Source: an uncultured Dehalococcoidia bacterium (GTDB taxonomy: Bacteria > Chloroflexota > Dehalococcoidia > GIF9 > UBA5629). From it: a DNA stretch of 52,891 nucleotides. The notes beneath the pieces are model-generated. The model saw only the letters and a list, made by a program, of their open reading frames with translations, made no database searches and was not told where the DNA came from. The stretch lies in the NCBI GenBank assembly GCA_903929005.1, contig CAIYTC010000054.1, positions 1-52,891 on the forward strand, in the 5' to 3' direction. Position 1 is the stretch's first letter. Each line of letters opens with the position of its first letter. The translations under genes were made by a program, and so were the position numbers. Positions 1 through 7,277 of the stretch are shown piece by piece.

Positions 1-2
1 TC

Positions 3-86
3 GCGATTGAGGCAAAGATCGATGGCGTATTAATCAGGGATAGCGGCAAGGCTATACATGAATACCTGCTTTTCGGTCATTCATGA
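3..86 (+). CDS. C-terminal end of an unidentified protein (5' partial)
   Basis: An open frame enters from the left edge and stops at TGA 84-86, giving 27 residues that end in EYLLFGHS. It lies 47 bases upstream of the thiolase start on the same strand, so it is probably the previous gene of the same transcription unit. The fragment is too short for a family call and I do not recognise it. The two other forward frames hit stops within the first 35 bases. Confidence 0.5.
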   Translation, partial: AIEAKIDGVLIRDSGKAIHEYLLFGHS

Positions 87-133
87 CACCGAGTGATATT
101 TTTAAATTATCTTAAATTGGAGGAGTTGTTAAC

Positions 134-1333
134 ATGGGTCTTGCAAGAGATGTAGTCATTGTTGATTATCTGCGCTCTCCCTTTTCTAAGGGCAGTCCAA
201 GGGCGCCTGAAAAGGACCTGCTGAATGGTTATACTATGCAAGAAGTGCTGGGTATGCTCTGGAAAGAGCTTATCAAGAGAAATAAGATAGATCCGGAAAT
301 TATCGACGAGGCGATTACCGGTACCGGCACACCTGTCCTCGAGCAGTTCACTTTCGGCGGCAAAGTAGCTACCTACTGGGGCGATCTGCCGTTTAAAGTC
401 GCCAGCCATCAGACTGACATGCAGTGCGGCTCATCGTTCTGCGGCCTCAGGTCGGCTGTCATGAGCATCGCCTGCGGTTTTTCTGAGGTATGCCTGGCCG
501 GTGGCGTTGAGCATATGACCCATATCCCGATGGGCGCCGCCGGCGCCATAACTTTTCCGCAGAAAATGCTGGAGAACGCCCCTGAATTCAAGAGATTCGA
601 CTTGCCATTCTCAACCAACATGGGTTACACGGCGCAGAAAACACAGGAATTGTATGGATTGACCAGGGAAGATATGGATAAATGCGCCGTCAGGTCCCAC
701 AGGCTGTGCGCCGAAGCTACTAAGAGCGGCTGGCTCAAACAGGAAATGCTGCCATTGACAATTACCCTTCAAGACGGCAGCAAGCAGATTTTTGATTATG
801 ACCAGTGTTGCAGGCCGGATACCACGATGGAGACTATGTCCGCACTGAAGCCTGCTTATAAAGCAGATGGCACCATCACCGCCGGTAATGCTTCGCCTCT
901 TTCCGCCGGCGCCTCTTCCATGCTGATTATGTCCGGGGAAAAGGCCAAGCAGCTCGGGCTTAAACCGATGGCAAGCTTTGTTTCCTTCGGTGTTGCCGGT
1001 ATCGATCCTACTATAATGGCTGCCGGCCCGGTGCCCGCTATTAGGAGGTCCCTTGAGTACGCCAACATGAAAGCCGGGGACATTGATTACTGGGAGATTA
1101 ACGAGGCCTTTGCGGTTGTTCCTTTGTTGGCCCAGAAAGAATTCGGCATTCCGGAAGATAGGGTCAATATCCACGGTGGCGCCATGTCCATAGGTCACCC
1201 GCTGGGTGTCAGCGGCATCAGGCTGGTCGGCACCCTGGCCAGGATCCTCCAGGAAAAGAAAGCTAAGTACGGCAATGCCTCGATGTGCGTCGGTGGCGGA
1301 CAGGGTATCGCTGCTATCATCAAGTCAGAATAA
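134..1333 (+). CDS. Thiolase (acetyl-CoA acetyltransferase family)
   Basis: A 399-residue thiolase, the usual length for a biosynthetic or degradative thiolase. It catalyses reversible Claisen cleavage of a 3-oxoacyl-CoA with CoA. The full catalytic set is visible: nucleophile Cys98 in MQCGSS, Asn323 in the NEAF motif, His355 in GHPLG and Cys385 in CVGGG. The spacing agrees with well-studied thiolases. The start follows a strong Shine-Dalgarno (GGAGGAG) at suitable distance. It is the only thiolase here with a complete active site, and contrasts with the two thiolase-fold proteins at 8330 and 9486. In this setting it could split acetoacetyl-CoA made downstream, but chain-length preference cannot be read from sequence. 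A hairpin terminator follows. Confidence 0.93.
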   Translation: MGLARDVVIVDYLRSPFSKGSPRAPEKDLLNGYTMQEVLGMLWKELIKRNKIDPEIIDEAITGTGTPVLEQFTFGGKVATYWGDLPFKVASHQTDMQCGSSFCGLRSAVMSIACGFSEVCLAGGVEHMTHIPMGAAGAITFPQKMLENAPEFKRFDLPFSTNMGYTAQKTQELYGLTREDMDKCAVRSHRLCAEATKSGWLKQEMLPLTITLQDGSKQIFDYDQCCRPDTTMETMSALKPAYKADGTITAGNASPLSAGASSMLIMSGEKAKQLGLKPMASFVSFGVAGIDPTIMAAGPVPAIRRSLEYANMKAGDIDYWEINEAFAVVPLLAQKEFGIPEDRVNIHGGAMSIGHPLGVSGIRLVGTLARILQEKKAKYGNASMCVGGGQGIAAIIKSE

Positions 1334-1363
1334 TGAGCTTTCACGTACAGCGAAAGATAACAG

Positions 1364-1394
1364 AAGTGGCGTCCCGATGACCGGGACGCCACTT
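1364..1394. terminator. Bidirectional hairpin terminator between convergent genes
   Basis: A perfect 13-bp stem (1364-1376 and 1382-1394) with a 5-base loop lies between the convergent thiolase (+) and acyl-CoA synthetase (-) genes. A T-rich stretch follows on the plus strand (about 1397-1412). The minus-strand side is only moderately T-rich, so termination is probably better for the thiolase. Confidence 0.8.
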
Positions 1395-1462
1395 GCTATT
1401 TATGCTTTTTGTCGATCTTCAACAGAAAATATTCTATGCTATCATGCGCATAGATAGTAAAA

Positions 1463-2914
1463 TTATCGCCTTTTAGATAAACCGGACTTCCATTGGTAAT
1501 ACGTGTAAACGCGAAAAATTGCCGTTGTGGCACGCTCAACTGAAGGAAAAACGGCGAAGCCGGCCTCCAGCATACGGCTGAATGACTTTTCGGGAAGGCC
1601 GTCATCGCCGGGCGCTGTATTAGTGTTAAGTACCAGCACCACCGGTTTGGGTGACAATTTGGCCCATTCAATGAGGGTATCCGTATGAATCTGATATTGA
1701 AAATCGCGCGGTACAAAGGGGTCCTGTTCCGGTGTGGAGTGCAGCAAAACGAGGTCCGCCCCATCCCATCCTGCCACCGCGTTGAATGCCTCCCTGGCCT
1801 TGTCCATTCCCCAGTAAGGATTAATATCCAGGGGGTTTTTAAATATATTGCCCGCATCCGTTTTATAAACCTTCATCAGGGCCTGCCTGAGTTCAGACGG
1901 CAGCATCGGCATTTTCAGCCCGGCCCGGCAGCAGTCGTCGGACGCCTGCACACACGATCCGCCACCATGCCCGAGAACCAGGGTATTTAATCCCTTGATT
2001 TCCGGGCAGCGCTGCAATACGGTAACCACATCGAACATCTCCTTGACGCTGTAAACCCTGATTGCACCGGTCTGACGCAGAAGCGCTTCCCAGGTCAGGT
2101 TGGAGCCGGCAATAGCGCTGGTATGGGAGACGGCTGCCTGCGAGCCGCCTTCCGTGGCCGCACATTTGAAGACAATCACCGGCTTCTTAGCTGCGGCATC
2201 ACCGAGCACCTGGAGCAGGCGCGGCCCAAAGTTTGTGCCCTCGATATAGGCGGTAATGATGTCAGTCTCGTTGTCCTGGGTAAAATATTCCAGCAAGTCG
2301 CATTCATTGATATCGGCAGCGTTGCCGTAGCTGACGACCTTGCTGAAATAGATGCCGCGCCTGGTGGCCTCTTTGACGCCCAGGATACACTGGCCTCCGC
2401 TCTGAGCTAAATAGCCTACTTTGCCGGCCGTGTGTGAAAAATCCAGGCCGAAAGCAAGGCCGGAGCCAGGACAGTAAATCCCCATGCAATTAGGGCCGAT
2501 AATGCGTATACCGTATTTTCTGGCGGTGTGCAAAATCTCTTGCTGAAGTTGCAACCCCAGCCTGTCTTCAATCTCCCCGAAGCCTGAAACGAAGAGGTGC
2601 ATGACCCTGACCCCTTTTCTGCCGCATTCCTCAACTAATTGCGGTACTTCGCGGTTGGGGATGGCTGTGATTACATAGTCCACTACCCCGGGGATATCCC
2701 CGATATTTTGGTAGACCTTCAGCCCGCTGACCGCCCCCTCACCTGACCCGACGGCATATAAAGGATCTTTATATCCAAAATCCTGCAGAATCCTGATGAA
2801 CTGGTTGCCTAACTTGAATCTATTCTGAGAATCGGGGATAGCGCCAACTACGGCAGTTGATCGCGGATGGAAGATATAGTCTAACCCTGACCGGGTTCCC
2901 TTATGTGGTGTCAA
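1463..2914 (-). CDS. Acyl-CoA synthetase (NDP-forming), alpha subunit type
   Basis: A protein of about 483 residues with the layout of the alpha subunit of ADP-forming acetyl/acyl-CoA synthetase: N-terminal CoA-binding Rossmann domain (start FHPRSTAVVGA), succinyl-CoA-ligase-like middle, C-terminal ligase-CoA domain. The motif SHTSAIAG carries the expected phosphohistidine (His264 from the chosen start). Such enzymes turn acyl-CoA + ADP + Pi into acid + ATP, an energy-conserving last step. The frame is open much further upstream, but that part overlaps the preceding dehydrogenase and does not look like the family. I chose TTG at 2914, preceded by AGGG eight bases upstream and 22 bases after the dehydrogenase stop. 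The ATP-grasp beta half is absent from this protein and from the window. Last gene of the 6540-1463 operon. Confidence 0.82.
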   Translation of the reverse strand: MTPHKGTRSGLDYIFHPRSTAVVGAIPDSQNRFKLGNQFIRILQDFGYKDPLYAVGSGEGAVSGLKVYQNIGDIPGVVDYVITAIPNREVPQLVEECGRKGVRVMHLFVSGFGEIEDRLGLQLQQEILHTARKYGIRIIGPNCMGIYCPGSGLAFGLDFSHTAGKVGYLAQSGGQCILGVKEATRRGIYFSKVVSYGNAADINECDLLEYFTQDNETDIITAYIEGTNFGPRLLQVLGDAAAKKPVIVFKCAATEGGSQAAVSHTSAIAGSNLTWEALLRQTGAIRVYSVKEMFDVVTVLQRCPEIKGLNTLVLGHGGGSCVQASDDCCRAGLKMPMLPSELRQALMKVYKTDAGNIFKNPLDINPYWGMDKAREAFNAVAGWDGADLVLLHSTPEQDPFVPRDFQYQIHTDTLIEWAKLSPKPVVLVLNTNTAPGDDGLPEKSFSRMLEAGFAVFPSVERATTAIFRVYTYYQWKSGLSKRR

Positions 2915-2936
2915 TTCAATTACCCTGGCGCAAGGC

Positions 2937-4070
2937 CTACAGGCCCAACTGCGCGGCCACGATCTCCCTGTGGAAATCGGCATCGCCGTAGGCAATCTCA
3001 CCGGCCTTGGCCCGCCTGAAATACAGGTGCATATCGTGATCCATAGTGAAGCCGATGGCGCCGAATATCTGGTGCGCCAGCACGGCAACCCGTTTAAAAG
3101 CCTCGCTCGTCCATGCTTTGGCCATAGATATTTCCAAATCCGAGGGAAGGCCTTCACTTTCCGTCCAGGCAGCTTTATAAGTGATAAAGCGTGACCCGTC
3201 GACGTCCGTTACCATGTTGGCGCAATAGTGCTGGATGGCCTGGAAGGCGCCGATGGGACGGCCGAACTGGACCCTTTCCTTGGCATAGCTAACAGCCATA
3301 TCCAGCGAGGCCTGAGCGCCGCCCACCATCTCGGCGCACTTTGCCACCGCTGCTTTTCTCAGAATAGACTTTATGACCGGCCAACCGCCGTTTAACTTGC
3401 CCACCAGGTCCTTCGACGGGATCGTGACATTGTCGAAAACAACCTCGCAAAGTTTGTCCCTGCCCAATGTTTTGAGCGGGGTTACCTTCACGCCACGGCT
3501 TTTAACGTCAACTATGAAAATGCTTATGCCCTCTGCCGGGTCAGCGCCGCTTTTTGTGCGCGCCGCGACCAGCAGGAAATCGGCGACATTGGCATCCGGT
3601 ACGAAGAGCTTGGCGCCGTTCAAAATATATTGGTCCCCTTTGGCTTCAGCCACCGTTTCGACAGATTCCGGCAGGTAGGTACCGTCCAATTCCGTTAGAG
3701 CAAGTGTCATAATCATTTCACCGCTGCATATCTTGGCCAGGTAGGCCTGCTTCTGTTCCTCGGAACCGGCCTCCATGAGTGTAAATCCGGCTAAAACCAC
3801 TGTGGCAAAAAACGGGCCGGGAACAATATTGTAGCCCATCTCATCAAGAAGGACGATCAAATCAAGCAGGGTCCCCCCATTGCCCCCGAATTTCTCAGGA
3901 AAGGGCAGCCCCATCCAGCCCAATCCCGCCATCTTTTTCCACAAGTCCCTGGACAAGCCGGAATCGCCTTCGTCCAATTCCCGGACCAGCTTCTTTGGGC
4001 ATTCCTTGCTTAAAAACTCCTTTGCCGATTTCTTCAACATTTCCTGTTCTTCGTTCAAACCCAGGTCCAT
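2937..4070 (-). CDS. Acyl-CoA dehydrogenase, probable non-catalytic partner subunit
   Basis: A 377-residue acyl-CoA dehydrogenase fold (helical N-domain, beta middle around 120-225, helical C-domain with the RVQFGRPIG motif). It should use FAD and pass electrons to ETF. The catalytic glutamate is missing at both places used in the family: the helix-G position reads ILRKAAVAKC (236-245) and the C-terminal site reads IAYGDADF (359-366) instead of Y-E-G-T. This resembles the FadE28/ChsE1-like half of heterotetrameric steroid dehydrogenases, where only the other subunit supplies the base. It is third in the operon, 42 bases after the next dehydrogenase, with a GGGAGG ribosome site. An alternative is an enzyme with an unusual base, such as Asp363. 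Confidence 0.88.
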   Translation of the reverse strand: MDLGLNEEQEMLKKSAKEFLSKECPKKLVRELDEGDSGLSRDLWKKMAGLGWMGLPFPEKFGGNGGTLLDLIVLLDEMGYNIVPGPFFATVVLAGFTLMEAGSEEQKQAYLAKICSGEMIMTLALTELDGTYLPESVETVAEAKGDQYILNGAKLFVPDANVADFLLVAARTKSGADPAEGISIFIVDVKSRGVKVTPLKTLGRDKLCEVVFDNVTIPSKDLVGKLNGGWPVIKSILRKAAVAKCAEMVGGAQASLDMAVSYAKERVQFGRPIGAFQAIQHYCANMVTDVDGSRFITYKAAWTESEGLPSDLEISMAKAWTSEAFKRVAVLAHQIFGAIGFTMDHDMHLYFRRAKAGEIAYGDADFHREIVAAQLGL

Positions 4071-4112
4071 AATTTTCCCTCCCGATATTAACTATTATTT
4101 CTCACTATTGAA

Positions 4113-5309
4113 CTATTTTCTTTTTAATCCCAGGCCGCGCTGGGCCAGGATATTGCGCTGTATTTCCGACGTCCCTGCGCCGATTACCGCCGAGATTGAA
4201 TCAAGATACCCGACAGCAAACCTTCCGGAAAGTGGAGCATGGCGGGAACCGGGCCACAACTGCGCCTGCTGTCCCATAATCTCCATGCCGGCATCAGCAA
4301 GCTTCCTGCTCAACAGGGTGGTGACCAGCTTTATTTCAGACGCCTCAATATTGGGGAAAAGGTTGTTATCCATCATCCAGGCAGTTTTGTAGTAAAGCAA
4401 AAAGGCGATTTCTATCTCAGTTGCAAGCTGAGCAAGTTTGGCCCTGACCCTGGCGTCTTCGCTCAGCAATTTGCCGTTCCGCCTGGTATTGCGCGTATAA
4501 TTCAGCAAGTCCTCGAACCTGCGCCGGAAACCTCCCATGGAGATGACAAGCCTCTCAAAGTCCAGCGCCACCATAAGGTAATAAAAACCCATATTCATAT
4601 CGCCGACAACATTCTTTTTCGGCACCCGCACATTATCAAAAAACACTTCGTTAAACGAATGAAAACCATTAATATTTACTATCGGCCTCATAGTGATGCC
4701 CGGGCTCTTATTATCCACGATAAACAAACTGGTGCCCTTATATGGGGGAGCGGCCATATCCGTCCTGGCCACCATCCAGCCGCAATCGGCCACATGTGCC
4801 CCGCTGCCCCAGATCTTCTGGCCATTGACTATCAAGTCATCGCCGTCTATATCTGCCCTGGCCTGAATTGCCGCAAGGTCAGAACCGGCATTAGGTTCAC
4901 TATAAGCCAGCCAGAATTTCAGGTTTCCTTTGACGATCCTTGGTATCCACTCGCTTTTGAGTTCCTCGCTTCCGAAACGCAAAATAGTGGGGCCTGATAT
5001 CAGCGTGGAGACATCCATACCAGGCATACCATAGTAGCTGAGCAGCTCGAAAAATATCGCCTGCTCCACGAAAGAACGCCCGCCACCGCCATATTCCTTG
5101 GGCCAGGCCATGGTTAACCAGCCCCGCTCCCCCATTTTTTCCCGCAACTTCTCAACCGCCGGGTCGCGTACCTCAAACTCACCTATGGCCCCGTAACCGC
5201 CGGGCCAGTAAAGGTCCTTATCTGCATAGCCCGGCAGCATCTCCTCAAGGATGAACTCTTCAACCTCGGCCCTGAATTTTTTCTCAGCTTCGTTAAAATG
5301 AAAGTCCAT
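4113..5309 (-). CDS. Acyl-CoA dehydrogenase (FadE29/ChsE2-like subunit)
   Basis: A 398-residue acyl-CoA dehydrogenase with the family motifs AYSEPNAGSDLA (about 135-146), GQKIWGSGAH and the C-terminal GAGTSEIQRNI. A glutamate sits in the helix-G motif LDFERL (Glu252), the place of the catalytic base in isovaleryl-CoA dehydrogenase relatives. It would make the 2,3-enoyl-CoA with FAD and ETF. The gene is second of three adjacent dehydrogenases, 40 bases after the first. The natural partner for the glutamate-less subunit at 2937 is this protein or the next one. Its ribosome site is weak, so coupling to the upstream gene is likely. Confidence 0.92.
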   Translation of the reverse strand: MDFHFNEAEKKFRAEVEEFILEEMLPGYADKDLYWPGGYGAIGEFEVRDPAVEKLREKMGERGWLTMAWPKEYGGGGRSFVEQAIFFELLSYYGMPGMDVSTLISGPTILRFGSEELKSEWIPRIVKGNLKFWLAYSEPNAGSDLAAIQARADIDGDDLIVNGQKIWGSGAHVADCGWMVARTDMAAPPYKGTSLFIVDNKSPGITMRPIVNINGFHSFNEVFFDNVRVPKKNVVGDMNMGFYYLMVALDFERLVISMGGFRRRFEDLLNYTRNTRRNGKLLSEDARVRAKLAQLATEIEIAFLLYYKTAWMMDNNLFPNIEASEIKLVTTLLSRKLADAGMEIMGQQAQLWPGSRHAPLSGRFAVGYLDSISAVIGAGTSEIQRNILAQRGLGLKRK

Positions 5310-5349
5310 GATTATATCTTCGCTACGTTATTTATTCTACAGACCTAAG

Positions 5350-6540
5350 CTATTTACGCGGCAACCCGAGACCGCGCATGGCGATGATATTGCGCTGTAT
5401 CTCATTTGTGCCGCCCCCCACACCAATCGACAGCGAAGCTATGTAGCTCCTGCACATAGCAGCTCTCTCTACCGCTCTTTGAGATCCGTAGGCCAATTGG
5501 CCGTACTGGCCCAGCACCCGCATACCGGCATCGGAGATCCTGCGCAACAATTCACTGCCGAAAACCATAGCCTGTGAGGACTCGTAATTGGAATGCCCTC
5601 CCTTGCTATAAATCCAGGCGATGCGGTAACAGAGCATGCGCGCCACCTCAATCTCAATAGCCATCTCAGCTATCATATTACGCAGGATAGGGTCTTTGGA
5701 CAGCAGCTTGCCTCCCCTTTTATTTGCTTTGGCATAGTTGACCATGTGATCCAGCAACAACTTATTGGCCGCGGCAGTCTGGACCCCTGAGCGCTCGAAA
5801 TCGAGCGCCATGGCCAACTGGAACCAGCCGTTATTCTTGACGCCTACCAGGCTGGCGGCCGGGGTATGCACTTCATCAAAAAACACTTCATTGAACGAGT
5901 GGCAGCCGATGGCGTTTATAAGCGGGCGTATCGTAATGCCCGGGTTTTTCATATCGACCACAAACATGCTCATGTTGCGGTGCTTGGGCAACTCGGGGTC
6001 GGTGACGGCGCCCAGCCAGCAATAATCAGCAAAATGCGCGTAGCTGCACCAGATCTTCTGCCCGTTGATGATGTAATCGTCGCCTTTCTCCACGGCCCGC
6101 GTTTGCAGTGAGGCCAGGTCGGATCCAGCATTGGGTTCGCTGTAACCCAGGCAAAATACTATGTCGCCTTTCGCTATGCGGGTCAGGTAATCTTTTTTCT
6201 GCTGCTCGCTGCCAAAATGCTGAAGGGCCATGCCCACCCAGTTGACCGTTATCTCAGTCTCAATCCCAACCGGGGCATCCTGATATGTGAGCTCCTCTGC
6301 CAGGATGAGTCGCTTGATGTGTCCCAACCCGGCCCCGCCATATTCCACAGGATAGGCCGGCGCCAGCCATCCCCTGGAACCAAGCTTCTTCTGGAACTGG
6401 CGGGATATCTGCCATGATTCATCGGTCTCCTGCCAGAAACCGGTGGGCAGCTCACGCCAGCGCTGCGGTATGGCAGCCTTTACCCAGGCCTGTACCTCCT
6501 TGCGGAACGCTTCTTCTTCAGCAGTGAACCTGAAATCCAT
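5350..6540 (-). CDS. Acyl-CoA dehydrogenase (FadE29/ChsE2-like subunit)
   Basis: A 396-residue acyl-CoA dehydrogenase, a paralogue of the 4113 gene. It has GYSEPNAGSDLA, GQKIWCSYAHFAD, a helix-G glutamate in LDFERS (Glu249) and the C-terminal GGGTNEIQRNIIA motif. It is the first gene of the minus-strand operon and has an excellent Shine-Dalgarno (AGGAGG, eight bases before ATG). Its promoter lies in the divergent region shared with the MaoC operon, so both operons are likely controlled together. Two catalytic-type subunits beside one apparently non-catalytic one allow alternative pairings for different chain stages, which is inference. Confidence 0.92.
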   Translation of the reverse strand: MDFRFTAEEEAFRKEVQAWVKAAIPQRWRELPTGFWQETDESWQISRQFQKKLGSRGWLAPAYPVEYGGAGLGHIKRLILAEELTYQDAPVGIETEITVNWVGMALQHFGSEQQKKDYLTRIAKGDIVFCLGYSEPNAGSDLASLQTRAVEKGDDYIINGQKIWCSYAHFADYCWLGAVTDPELPKHRNMSMFVVDMKNPGITIRPLINAIGCHSFNEVFFDEVHTPAASLVGVKNNGWFQLAMALDFERSGVQTAAANKLLLDHMVNYAKANKRGGKLLSKDPILRNMIAEMAIEIEVARMLCYRIAWIYSKGGHSNYESSQAMVFGSELLRRISDAGMRVLGQYGQLAYGSQRAVERAAMCRSYIASLSIGVGGGTNEIQRNIIAMRGLGLPRK

Positions 6541-6623
6541 AGCGGCAACCTCCTATCTTAATAACGTACGGGCACTGCCCTGCGCCAGTAAAAGCCGTGA
6601 TGACAACTTCCCGGGCTGAAGAA

Positions 6624-6652
6624 ATTTTACCAGAAGAAAAAAATGGAATCAA
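6624..6652 (-). promoter_or_regulatory. Predicted promoter of the acyl-CoA dehydrogenase operon
   Basis: On the minus strand a -35-like TTGATT (6647-6652) and a -10-like TAAAAT (6624-6629) are separated by exactly 17 bases, about 80 bases before the dehydrogenase ATG at 6540. The -35 touches the edge of the palindrome at 6652-6677. Confidence 0.55.
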
Positions 6653-6677
6653 TATTAATTAATCGATTAATCAATAT
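6652..6677. promoter_or_regulatory. 26-bp near-perfect palindrome, candidate operator
   Basis: Two 13-base arms centred on the CG at 6664-6665 match with a single mismatch; the core ATTAATCGATTAAT is perfect. It sits between the two divergent promoters and abuts the minus-strand -35. Size and symmetry suit a dimeric repressor such as a TetR- or MarR-type acyl-CoA sensor. No regulator gene is in the window, so the binding protein is unknown. Confidence 0.5.
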
Positions 6678-6695
6678 ATTTCAACAGCTATCACG

Positions 6696-6756
6696 TGAAT
6701 GCAAAATTATTTTTTGATTTTAGGTAAAAACATATTTACATGAATGCAAAATTATT
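6696..6756. repeat. Pair of 16-base direct repeats in the divergent promoter region
   Basis: TGAATGCAAAATTATT occurs at 6696-6711 and again at 6741-6756, identical and 45 bases apart start to start. The second copy fills the spacer between the -35 and -10 of the plus-strand promoter, the classic place for a repressor site. The flanks are also AT-rich, so some of the match could be compositional, but 16 identical bases make chance unlikely. Confidence 0.6.
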
Positions 6757-6763
6757 ATAAAAT
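6735..6763 (+). promoter_or_regulatory. Predicted promoter of the MaoC-to-CoA-transferase operon
   Basis: TTTACA (6735-6740) and TAAAAT (6758-6763), each five of six to consensus, are separated by 17 bases. Transcription would start near 6770, leaving a leader of about 25 bases with a TAAGGAG ribosome site before ATG 6795. The spacer is occupied by the second 16-base repeat. Confidence 0.65.
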
Positions 6764-6794
6764 AGGCTGAAATTGTTGAGCGGTAAGGAGCATC

Positions 6795-7226
6795 ATGATA
6801 TATTTTGAGGATTTCCAGGTCGGCCAGAAAATAGTAACACGGGGACGCACAGTAACCGAAGCAGACATCGTGATGTTCGCCGCTTTGAGCGGGGACTGGT
6901 ACGGCATCCACGTCAATGAGGAACTCGCTAAAAAAACGATCTTCGGGGGGCGCATAGCACACGGTTTCCTGGTTCTCTCGATAGCATCCGGGTTTGTCAC
7001 GCCATATGATATAGCTGTAATTGCCTTTTACGGCATGGATAAGGTGAGGTTCACTGGCCCGGTTAAACTTGGTGATACGATCCACCTGGTAACCGAGGTC
7101 ATCGAAATAAAGGATAAAGGGGACATGGGTGTTGTTGCCAACCAGTGGCATATCAAGAACCAGCGCGAAGAGGACGTAGCCGTCCTGGTCACCAAGGTGG
7201 CTGTCGCTAAAAAACCCAAGAGTTAA
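6795..7226 (+). CDS. MaoC-like enoyl-CoA hydratase (single hotdog domain)
   Basis: A 143-residue single-hotdog MaoC protein. The hydratase motif is seen as GDWYGIH (catalytic Asp34 and His39 expected) followed by FGGRIAHGFL. Family members add water to 2-enoyl-CoA to give the (R)-3-hydroxyacyl-CoA. It is first in the plus-strand operon, right behind the predicted promoter, and would act on the product of the divergently encoded dehydrogenases. In steroid side-chain breakdown the corresponding hydratase (ChsH1-ChsH2) is a MaoC heteromer whose larger subunit is fused to DUF35; here the DUF35 proteins are separate genes further down. Confidence 0.9.
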   Translation: MIYFEDFQVGQKIVTRGRTVTEADIVMFAALSGDWYGIHVNEELAKKTIFGGRIAHGFLVLSIASGFVTPYDIAVIAFYGMDKVRFTGPVKLGDTIHLVTEVIEIKDKGDMGVVANQWHIKNQREEDVAVLVTKVAVAKKPKS

Positions 7227-7277
7227 ATAAACCCGCTGCAACAACATTACAAATTTATTTAAGGAGATTACTGAGGT

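Noticed and set aside
2915-3157. N-terminal extension of the acyl-CoA synthetase frame through the end of the preceding dehydrogenase
   Set aside because: The 81 extra codons are rich in Trp, Cys, Arg and Pro, do not resemble the family and overlap a solid gene in another frame. A TTG with a ribosome site follows the dehydrogenase stop.
4239-4997. 252-residue plus-strand open frame opposite an acyl-CoA dehydrogenase
   Set aside because: His/Pro-rich antisense translation without motifs; the opposite strand carries the real gene.
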